The notes beneath the pieces are model-generated. The model did not search any database, had not been told where the DNA came from, and saw only the letters and a list, made by a program, of their open reading frames with translations. From assembly GCA_017857875.1 (NCBI GenBank), contig JAFMCH010000006.1, positions 1 through 56,979 of the forward strand: a DNA stretch of 56,979 nt. Direction: 5' to 3'. How positions within the stretch are numbered: the first letter of the stretch is position 1; every line of letters starts with the position of its first letter. The stretch is from Actinomycetota bacterium. Its GTDB lineage: Bacteria; Actinomycetota; Actinomycetes; S36-B12. Shown here one piece after another: positions 29,290-34,994 of this stretch. The translations under genes were made by a program, and so were the position numbers.

Positions 29290-29363
29290 GCGGGTGTAGC
29301 TCAATGGCAGAGCTCCAGCCTTCCAAGCTGGTCATGCGGGTTCGATTCCCGTCACCCGCTCCA
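29290..29363 (+). tRNA. tRNA-Gly (TCC), CCA encoded
   Basis: Acceptor GCGGGTG/CACCCGC, discriminator T at 29360 and encoded CCA at 29361-29363. D arm GCTC-AATGGCA-GAGC, anticodon stem CCAGC/GCTGG around CTTCCAA (anticodon TCC), T arm GCGGG-TTCGATT-CCCGT. The last 17 nt, including CCA, are the first part of the 114-bp repeat unit that follows. It is the only one of the three tRNAs here with CCA encoded. Confidence 0.97.
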
Positions 29364-29406
29364 CTAAAGCCGACTCAGGGTTAATTCCCTGGGTCGGCTT
29401 TAGTGG
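29361..29406 (+). terminator. Long hairpin after tRNA-Gly, copy 1
   Basis: CCACTAAAGCCGACTCAGGG, loop TTAATT, CCCTGGGTCGGCTTTAGTGG: a 20-bp stem with a single G-T wobble, whose first three bases are the tRNA CCA. ATTAAGGG follows rather than a T-run, so termination is possible but the fold may serve 3'-end protection or processing instead. Being symmetric, it would also form on minus-strand RNA from the neighbouring gene. Confidence 0.6.
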
Positions 29407-29435
29407 ATTAAGGGACACGTCGGGAATCGGGAGGA

Positions 29436-29454
29436 GGCTCGCGAACGGCGAGCC
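29436..29454 (+). other. Second hairpin in repeat unit, copy 1
   Basis: GGCTCGC-GAACG-GCGAGCC, a 7-bp GC-rich stem with a 5-nt loop, repeated exactly 114 bp further on at 29550-29568. It is followed by GACGGATCCCGTC, itself palindromic, which leads into the next tRNA-3'-end copy. Confidence 0.6.
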
Positions 29455-29474
29455 GACGGATCCCGTCACCCGCT

Positions 29475-29520
29475 CCACTAAAGCCGACTCAGGGTTAATT
29501 CCCTGGGTCGGCTTTAGTGG
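29475..29520 (+). terminator. Long hairpin, copy 2
   Basis: Exact copy of the 20-bp-stem hairpin at 29361-29406, again starting on a CCA that ends a tRNA-Gly-like 3' segment. Confidence 0.55.
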
Positions 29521-29609
29521 ATTAAGGGACACGTCGGGAATCGGGAGGAGGCTCGCGAACGGCGAGCCGACGGATCCCGTCACCCGCTCAAATAGCGAGG
29601 CCCATCGCG

Positions 29610-30434
29610 TTAGCCGTCGCCAGTCACGATGCCGGCGATGAGCAGCGCAGTCATCACGACAGCACCGAGTAAGAACCAGACAAGTCTGGCTTTGCTGGCC
29701 TGCGGCAACTCCTCACGAAACGTCGTGATCAGTAGCCCACCGCCTAATACTGCTGTTGCCGATGCAAGCACCAAATCGCTGGCCGGGGGAAGGACAAGCG
29801 CGGCACCGAAACCGAGGACGACACCAACGATTCCGACCCACCTATCTTCGTGTCGAAAAAGCAAAGGGTGGGCGCGAGCCAAGGTGCGGTCACCCAGCAA
29901 CACATGCGCAGCGATGGCCACGGTGAACAAGAGCGCATAGCCGACACCTGTCGTCAGCAAAAAAGGCATGGTGTAGGCGTAAATCGCACTGATCGCACCA
30001 AAAGCGGACAGGTGCACCCAATACAAATCAACACGGCGACTAGAACGCTCCGTGCTGACCACGTCAATGGAATAGAACAAGATCGCCCCGACCAGCGCTA
30101 CTAAGAACAGGCCTGCCTCGACTATCGGTGTCGGGGCATAGTCATTGATTGCGGTATCGCTTAGGGTGTCACCTCCAGCGGCTAACTCCGGAAGCAGTTG
30201 CACGAATACATAGGCAACAGCCACACCCCCGCCTAGGGATGCCAGACGATCCTGATTCGCCGCGGAAACCTTGGCGATTACCGGCGCGAGTAGGTGCACG
30301 GCAATGATGACGCCCGCCAGCCCCGCCGCGAGGACCCATTGACCGGTCGTCAGCGCAGAAAGATCGGTCGCCTCAGCGTCAGCAGCACTCACGGAACCCG
30401 ATGCGCTCGTGAAACCAAGAGTGGAAGACAGCAC
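29610..30434 (-). CDS. Polytopic membrane protein, possibly distant ZIP-family
   Basis: 274 aa with about eight hydrophobic helices. The layout recalls ZIP metal transporters: an early LASLGGGVAVAYVFVQLLPELA segment where ZIPs have an HLLPE-type motif (His replaced by Gln here), and a C-terminal TFREELPQASKARLVWFLLGA stretch. The metal-binding His residues of helices IV-V are not evident, so transport activity is uncertain. GTG start with CACAAT 6 nt upstream and no Shine-Dalgarno. It ends just beyond the tRNA-Gly repeat array. Confidence 0.6.
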   Translation of the reverse strand: MLSSTLGFTSASGSVSAADAEATDLSALTTGQWVLAAGLAGVIIAVHLLAPVIAKVSAANQDRLASLGGGVAVAYVFVQLLPELAAGGDTLSDTAINDYAPTPIVEAGLFLVALVGAILFYSIDVVSTERSSRRVDLYWVHLSAFGAISAIYAYTMPFLLTTGVGYALLFTVAIAAHVLLGDRTLARAHPLLFRHEDRWVGIVGVVLGFGAALVLPPASDLVLASATAVLGGGLLITTFREELPQASKARLVWFLLGAVVMTALLIAGIVTGDG

Positions 30435-30446
30435 CCGAGCATTGTG
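30435..30446 (-). promoter_or_regulatory. -10 element CACAAT, leaderless start of the 30434 gene
   Basis: CACAAT (30441-30446 on the minus strand) ends 6 nt before the GTG. Divergent from the lysE-type gene 70 bp away. Confidence 0.45.
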
Positions 30447-30492
30447 ACGGGACCTAGTGATGCACGGCTGCGCAGGTTCTTATTGACGCTGG

Positions 30493-30504
30493 CACACTGC
30501 CAGC
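30493..30504 (+). promoter_or_regulatory. -10 element CACACT, leaderless start of the LysE-family gene
   Basis: CACACT (30493-30498) ends 6 nt before the GTG at 30505; no Shine-Dalgarno is present. Confidence 0.4.
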
Positions 30505-31164
30505 GTGGAAGCGGTGCTCGCCGGCCTGGCGCTTGGGTTCGGCTCCGGGGTCTCCCCCGGTCCACTTCTGGCCTTAGCGATCGCGGTCACCCTTAGGCGT
30601 GGCCTGCGAAGCGGCCTGGCAGTCGCGACAGCACCGCTCATCACAGACACCATCTTCATCCTCTTGGCCCTCACCGTGGTGCGCCAACTGCCTGACACCG
30701 TCGTTGCCGGTTTATCTCTCGTTGGATCGGTTGTTGTCGGGTGGTTTGCCTGGGAAAATATCTCCGCGGCCAGAACAGCCAATGTTGACGATCTGCGCCA
30801 AGCGAGCGCCGACCGGGCAGCTGGGCTGCCAGGCGCCAGGGCTACCTGGCTGACGCACCCGCTCGTGCAAGCTACCCTCGTCAACATCACCAACCCCGCA
30901 CCCTGGTTGTTTTGGATCACAGCCGGGGCACCTCTGCTCGTGACCTTTGCTAACCGCTCCCTTGGCCTTGGTCTCGCGTACCTTGCCTGCTTCTATCTTG
31001 CGATCGTGGGAAGCAAGGCAGTGCTTGTGTTCGCCATTAGCAAAGGACAACACCGATTGAGCAATCGGGGCTACGCAGGAATTCTGCTGAGCATCGGCGT
31101 CTTGATGATCTTCGTGGCAGCAGGTCTATTCATCGGTGCGATTCGCGCGCTCACATCCGGATGA
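30505..31164 (+). CDS. LysE/RhtB family amino-acid exporter
   Basis: 219 aa, six helices. The family opening GFGSGVSPGPLLALAIAVTLRRGLRSGL is clear (the SPGP motif followed by a basic loop), then NITNPAPWLFWITAGAPLL. It probably exports an amino acid or related compound; the substrate cannot be predicted. GTG start; a single-gene unit facing away from the ZIP-like gene. Confidence 0.9.
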   Translation: MEAVLAGLALGFGSGVSPGPLLALAIAVTLRRGLRSGLAVATAPLITDTIFILLALTVVRQLPDTVVAGLSLVGSVVVGWFAWENISAARTANVDDLRQASADRAAGLPGARATWLTHPLVQATLVNITNPAPWLFWITAGAPLLVTFANRSLGLGLAYLACFYLAIVGSKAVLVFAISKGQHRLSNRGYAGILLSIGVLMIFVAAGLFIGAIRALTSG

Positions 31165-31210
31165 ACGCAAGTCTTTGAGCAATTCGCTCAAAAGTCCCAC
31201 ACCACGTTGC

Positions 31211-31223
31211 TAGTTTCGGTCAC
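31211..31223 (+). promoter_or_regulatory. -10 element TAGTTT, leaderless start of hydrolase
   Basis: TAGTTT (31211-31216) ends 7 nt before the GTG at 31224. This supports GTG over the ATG two codons later. Confidence 0.45.
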
Positions 31224-32204
31224 GTGAATATGCCAAGCAATTCGCACCCCCGTGACCGCATTGATCCAGAGTCGCGCGAGCCCCTCGAGCAGCTATTGCA
31301 AGCTATCCCAGGTGGATTTCAGGCAATAGCCGATATCGAAGCTCGGCGTGCAGCCGTGCGGAGCATTCTCGCTGCGGTTACCGCAGATATCGAACCAAAT
31401 CCGCAGGTCCTCGTCACCAATCAGACTATTCCGGGCCGGCTTGACGGCGATCAGGTTGCGGTGCGGATCTACCGCCCAAAGGACGTGATCGAACCCACCG
31501 CCGGACTGCTTTACATCCACGGTGGCGGAATGATTCTAGGAGACCTTGAGGGTGAGCACCTGACTGCTGAAATGCTCTGTGCCGAACTTGGCATCACCAT
31601 CATGTCCACGGACTATCGCAAGGCTCCAGAACACCGGCATCCTGCCCAGGTCCACGACTGCTTCGCCGCCCTAACGTGGATGGCCGAACATGCCGATAAC
31701 TTGGGTATTGATCAATCGCGCATGGGCATATACGGCGGTAGCGCTGGCGGAAATCTCTGTCTCGCCACAGCGTTCATGAGCCTTGACCACAACGGCCCAG
31801 AACTGAAGTTCATCATGCCGATCTATCCGATGCTTGACGCCAGCCACTCAACTTCGTCTAACCATGAATTCACCGACATCGGAATCTGGGATCGAAGCGG
31901 AAATATTGAGGCCTGGGAATGGTTTTTAGGCGGTCAGGAACCTGACGCGTATGCCTCCCCCAAACTTCGTGAAGACCTGTCGGGATTGCCCCCGCTGTAC
32001 ACGGACGTCGGTGAACTAGACCTGTTTCGTGATGAGGACATTGAATTCGTTTCGAGGCTTTTGACGGCAGGAGTTCCGGCAGAGTGTCATGTCTTTCCCG
32101 GGGCCTACCACGCCAGCGAAACCTTTGCGCCCAGCGCAGCCTTGAGTCAGCGAATCTGGAAACTACGTCTTGATGCACTGCGCAGGGGTCTGATCGGTTC
32201 CTGA
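31224..32204 (+). CDS. Alpha/beta hydrolase, hormone-sensitive lipase family
   Basis: 326 aa. Oxyanion-hole HGGG in LLYIHGGGMILG (about residues 95-98), nucleophile Ser in GGSAGG (IYGGSAGGNLCLA), then acid Asp in YTDVGELDLFRDE and His in FPGAYHASETF. An esterase acting on small acyl esters is likely. M. tuberculosis has a lipase-type gene (Rv2463, lipP) at the matching place, although that one is a beta-lactamase-like esterase and not homologous. Its stop abuts the convergent VKOR stop with no gap. Confidence 0.92.
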   Translation: MNMPSNSHPRDRIDPESREPLEQLLQAIPGGFQAIADIEARRAAVRSILAAVTADIEPNPQVLVTNQTIPGRLDGDQVAVRIYRPKDVIEPTAGLLYIHGGGMILGDLEGEHLTAEMLCAELGITIMSTDYRKAPEHRHPAQVHDCFAALTWMAEHADNLGIDQSRMGIYGGSAGGNLCLATAFMSLDHNGPELKFIMPIYPMLDASHSTSSNHEFTDIGIWDRSGNIEAWEWFLGGQEPDAYASPKLREDLSGLPPLYTDVGELDLFRDEDIEFVSRLLTAGVPAECHVFPGAYHASETFAPSAALSQRIWKLRLDALRRGLIGS

Positions 32205-32792
32205 CTAGTTACCCAACCAGAAGTCTTGCCAGCGAAGGAAGATCAGCGCAAGCACGAGCAGATACCAACCAATGAGCACAAACCAGCGTAGTGACGCTAG
32301 TGATCGACCCCAACCGGCATCTATGCCGAAGCGTCCTTCCGCCAAATTACTGCTGGTCACCCACAAAAATATCGGCGCGGTCACCGTCCACACCACCATG
32401 CACCACGGACACAAAGCACCAATGGAATACAGACTTTGCCAGACCAACCATTGCACGAAGGTGAAGCCCGCTAGGGCTCCCGCGTTGAGCCCCCACCACA
32501 CCCATCTGGGCAGAGTGACTCCCGCGGCGATGAGCACCCCAAAAGTTATGACGATGGTGAAGCCCACCAGCCCCATGATGGGGTTCGGAAAGCCAAAGAC
32601 CTCGGCCTGCTGAGTAACGATCACTGAACCGCACGACAGCACCGGATTGATATCGCAGTTGGGCACGTAGTCTGGATTAGACAGCACGTTGAATTTCTCG
32701 ATGGTCAGTTCAAACGCGGCGAAAAGACCCACGACTCCGCCCACAATCATGACCCAGGCGGTTGATCGGGTTAGCCCCTTAGCGACGGTCAC
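32205..32792 (-). CDS. Vitamin K epoxide reductase family protein
   Basis: 195 aa from the GTG (VTVAKGLTRSTAW) chosen because TATCGT lies 6 nt upstream; the ORF track extends 31 codons into the opposite gene's promoter. Four to five helices. Redox residues: LSCGSV after NCDINP (loop cysteines) and the active-site CPWC in SIGALCPWCMVV. It reoxidises DsbA-type thiol oxidases using quinone, supporting disulfide formation in exported proteins. No exported DsbA partner is in the window. Confidence 0.93.
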   Translation of the reverse strand: MTVAKGLTRSTAWVMIVGGVVGLFAAFELTIEKFNVLSNPDYVPNCDINPVLSCGSVIVTQQAEVFGFPNPIMGLVGFTIVITFGVLIAAGVTLPRWVWWGLNAGALAGFTFVQWLVWQSLYSIGALCPWCMVVWTVTAPIFLWVTSSNLAEGRFGIDAGWGRSLASLRWFVLIGWYLLVLALIFLRWQDFWLGN

Positions 32793-32804
32793 GCCCCCAC
32801 GATA
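32793..32804 (-). promoter_or_regulatory. -10 element TATCGT for VKOR gene
   Basis: TATCGT (32799-32804) ends 6 nt before the GTG at 32792, half of a divergent leaderless pair with the DUF3159 gene 54 bp away. Confidence 0.45.
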
Positions 32805-32834
32805 AGGGGTGTCTTGCCTGGATGCCGTCCTGAC

Positions 32835-32846
32835 TACGCTGGAGGA
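32835..32846 (+). promoter_or_regulatory. -10 element TACGCT for DUF3159 gene
   Basis: TACGCT (32835-32840) is followed by GGAGGA and then directly by the GTG. GGAGGA touches the start codon, too close to act as a Shine-Dalgarno, which favours a leaderless start. Confidence 0.45.
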
Positions 32847-33509
32847 GTGTCCACCCCAGTCGCCAGGAACGATGACGACCGTCATCCCCTGAGCATCTTG
32901 ATGGGTGGCCCGTGGGGCGCAGTGGAATCAATGGCACCAACGGTGCTGTTTGTCATCGCGTATTTTGTTGCGGGAAACAACCTCGGTATTGCCGTCGCCG
33001 CAGCGCTGGGCGCCGCTGCGATTCTGGCTCTCATCAAGGTCCGGCGTGGCGAGCGACCGATCCGCGTGCTCGCCGGGCTGCTCGGCGTTGCTGTGGCAGC
33101 CCTATGGGCGGCGTATAGCGATGACCCACTCGGCTTCTTCCAGGTACGCGTGCTGGCGAATTTGCTCAGCGCGGCAGCATTCGCCATCTCAATTTTTGTG
33201 CGTCGCCCACTGATCGGCATCATCGTGGGCCCACTTTTGGGCACCGGTATGCAGTGGCGTCAGGATCCTGACCTACTTAAGGGCTACTCACGGGCCACCT
33301 GGCTTTGGGTGGTGTTGAGTTTGGCGCGGGCAGCCATTCAGATTCCGTTGATCCAAAACAATCAACTCGCCTGGTTGGGGGCCACTCCCTTTTTGTTTTA
33401 CGGGCTGGTTGCCCTCACCGTGGCCGGCTCCTGGTGGGTGATGAAACGTACGCTGCCAACTGATCACCCCGGCATTCGACATCCCAGAGCTAGTGCGCCT
33501 GGCAGGTAG
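32847..33509 (+). CDS. DUF3159 family membrane protein
   Basis: 220 aa from GTG (VSTPVARNDDD). About six helices. The family pattern is present: MGGPWGAVESMAPTVLFVIAYFV near the start, VRRGERPIRVLAGLLGVAVAALWAA, FVRRPLIGIIVGPLLG and YSRATWLWVVLSLARAAIQIPLI. Widely conserved in actinobacteria with no known function. The C-terminus overlaps the convergent nei-type gene by 20 bp. Confidence 0.88.
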   Translation: MSTPVARNDDDRHPLSILMGGPWGAVESMAPTVLFVIAYFVAGNNLGIAVAAALGAAAILALIKVRRGERPIRVLAGLLGVAVAALWAAYSDDPLGFFQVRVLANLLSAAAFAISIFVRRPLIGIIVGPLLGTGMQWRQDPDLLKGYSRATWLWVVLSLARAAIQIPLIQNNQLAWLGATPFLFYGLVALTVAGSWWVMKRTLPTDHPGIRHPRASAPGR

Positions 33510-34299
33510 GACACCAAAATAGGTTGCGTCCCATCATGTCCGCCCAGGCCACCTCATCACCGCAGACAAAACACTCACGGCCCGCGCGACGATAGACGTA
33601 CACCTCGCCACCGTGACGGTCACGACGCTTGCCACGACCCATGGCCGAGGGTGAGTGTTCCTCGCGCACCGTATCGATGCGACCTGTCCGCACTCCGTCA
33701 CGCATTAGTTGCACCAGGTCGTCCCACATCACATCGAATTCAGCCCGATCGACCTCCCTACCGATCCGGTACGGGTCGATCCCTGCCCGAAACAGCGCCT
33801 CGGCCCGGTAAATATTGCCAACCCCGGCAAAAACTTCCTGGTTCATCAACAACACGCCGATGGGTGCGCGACTGCGCTGCAATCGCTGCCACGCTCGCTG
33901 AGGATCAGCATCCGATCTGATCGGATCTGGGCCTATCCGTGCCACGAGCGCAGCCCTGTCGGTCGCCGTGATGACCTCACAACGGGTTGGTCCGCGTAGG
34001 TCTGCATACGCTGTTTGGGATTCCATACGTAGCCGAATCAAGCCCTTTGGTTCAGGTGCCACTTCCTTGCCGAATGTCCACTTCCCATACAGCCCCAAAT
34101 GCACGTGTAAGAAATGTTCGGTGTCAAAGGACGCCAATAGATGCTTACCGAAAGCCTCACCTCCCGTCAGCGTTGCTCCGTCGATCAACCGCGCCCCGCC
34201 GTCGAAACGGCCCTGCGGGCTACTTGCTGACACAACTTGACCACCGAAGGTGCGTGCAATCTTCTTCGCCTGGCGATGAACAACATGCCCCTCGGGCAT
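33490..34299 (-). CDS. Fpg/Nei family DNA glycosylase (Rv2464c type)
   Basis: 269 aa. It starts MPEGHVVHRQAKKIAR, so the mature N-terminal Pro2 would be the Schiff-base nucleophile and Glu3 the acid. Further features are SSPQGRFDGGARLIDG, FLHVHLGLYGKW, helix-two-turn-helix LMNQEVFAGVGNIYRAE, and a C-terminal zinc finger CFVCGDE ... FWCPTC. It removes oxidised bases and cuts the abasic site. It closely resembles my recollection of the M. tuberculosis Nei1 sequence (Rv2464c). The start shares a base with the DsbA-like gene's stop (TGATG), so the two are coupled. Confidence 0.93.
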   Translation of the reverse strand: MPEGHVVHRQAKKIARTFGGQVVSASSPQGRFDGGARLIDGATLTGGEAFGKHLLASFDTEHFLHVHLGLYGKWTFGKEVAPEPKGLIRLRMESQTAYADLRGPTRCEVITATDRAALVARIGPDPIRSDADPQRAWQRLQRSRAPIGVLLMNQEVFAGVGNIYRAEALFRAGIDPYRIGREVDRAEFDVMWDDLVQLMRDGVRTGRIDTVREEHSPSAMGRGKRRDRHGGEVYVYRRAGRECFVCGDEVAWADMMGRNLFWCPTCQAH

Positions 34300-34943
34300 T
34301 ATCCAAAATCCGGCTTTTGGGTGCGTGTGCGCTTCAATTCATAGAAACCTGGCGTAGCGGACACCAGCAACGTGCCATCCCACAGTTTGCCTGCCGCCTC
34401 ACCTTTGGGTGCCGGAGTGACGACGGGGCCGAAGACGGCAACACGCCCTTCTCCGTGCGGGCCGGGCACCGCGATCACCGGAGTTCCCACATCCTGGCCC
34501 ACCGCTGAGATTCCTTCTTCGTGGCTGCGACGGACGTTTTCATCGAAATCCGTTGACGCGGCCGCCGCGTGCAGGGCGCCGTCGAGATTGAGCGCATCGA
34601 TTGATTCGCTCACGGCAACGGCAACGTCCTGACCACCGGGGTGAATGCGGGTTCCGATCTCGGTGTACAGCTTGCCGATGACGTCATCGCCATAGTCAGC
34701 TTGGGCCGCGATGATGGTGCGCACCGGTCCCCACGCCTGACGCATCCGCTCGATGTATTCATCAGGAAAGTCCCGGCCCTCGTTCAATACCGCGAGGCTC
34801 ATCACATGCCAGCGAACCTTGATCGATCGAACCTTCTCCACTTCGAGGATCCAGCGAGACGTAATCCACGCCCAGGGACAAATCGGATCGAACCAAAAAT
34901 CAACCGTCGTTACGTGGGCATCTGTTGGTGAGTGAGTCTGCAT
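34299..34943 (-). CDS. DsbA-like mycothiol-dependent oxidoreductase (Rv2466c type)
   Basis: 214 aa from ATG (MQTHSPTDAHVTTVDFWFDP), chosen because TACCGT lies 7 nt upstream. Thioredoxin fold with active-site CPWA (DPICPWAWITSRW) where M. tuberculosis Rv2466c has CPWC, so this is a monothiol variant. Also HVMSLAVLNEGRD, AWGPVRTIIAA, GQDVGTPVIAV and a final ELKRTRTQKPDF. Cytoplasmic; probably reduces small molecules or mixed disulfides with mycothiol. Position next to nei and opposite pepN matches Rv2464c-Rv2467, but rpiB (Rv2465c) is missing. Confidence 0.92.
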   Translation of the reverse strand: MQTHSPTDAHVTTVDFWFDPICPWAWITSRWILEVEKVRSIKVRWHVMSLAVLNEGRDFPDEYIERMRQAWGPVRTIIAAQADYGDDVIGKLYTEIGTRIHPGGQDVAVAVSESIDALNLDGALHAAAASTDFDENVRRSHEEGISAVGQDVGTPVIAVPGPHGEGRVAVFGPVVTPAPKGEAAGKLWDGTLLVSATPGFYELKRTRTQKPDFG

Positions 34944-34956
34944 TGGATAGACGGTA
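34944..34956 (-). promoter_or_regulatory. -10 element TACCGT for the DsbA-like gene
   Basis: TACCGT (34951-34956) ends 7 nt before the ATG at 34943. It lies back to back with the pepN element 27 bp away. Confidence 0.5.
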
Positions 34957-34982
34957 GCGGCACCGACCCACGTGCGCCGTGT

Positions 34983-34994
34983 CAGGATAAGCAG
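34983..34994 (+). promoter_or_regulatory. -10 element CAGGAT for pepN
   Basis: CAGGAT (34983-34988) ends 6 nt before the GTG at 34995. AGGA within it could alternatively serve as a weak Shine-Dalgarno, so this case is ambiguous. Confidence 0.35.

Larger units (their letters stand above)
29347..29589. repeat. 114-bp tandem repeat carrying the tRNA-Gly 3' end
   Basis: Two full copies (29347-29460, 29461-29574) appear identical by eye, followed by a 15-bp partial third copy (29575-29589) that stops within the tRNA-like segment. Each full unit has three parts. The first is TCCCGTCACCCGCTCCA, identical to the tRNA-Gly 3' end including CCA. The second is a 20-bp-stem hairpin starting on that CCA. 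The third is a second 7-bp-stem hairpin. The final partial copy ends just before the second C of CCA. It could be a duplicated terminator, att-like scars of an element using the tRNA 3' end, or an RNA-processing unit. Confidence 0.9.

Noticed and set aside
29332-29583. 83-aa minus-strand ORF with a 38-residue internal repeat (SVGSPFASLLPIPDVSLNPLKPTQG...)
   Set aside because: 114 is a multiple of three, so the DNA repeat automatically gives a repetitive open frame. The ORF is made of hairpins and tRNA 3' sequence, with no ribosome site.
29347-29589. CRISPR-like array
   Set aside because: Units are directly abutting and identical throughout, without variable spacers, and no cas gene is present.
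29290-29609. Integrated prophage or genomic island at tRNA-Gly
   Set aside because: No integrase, phage or plasmid gene lies between or next to the repeated tRNA 3' ends; only the repeat itself is present.
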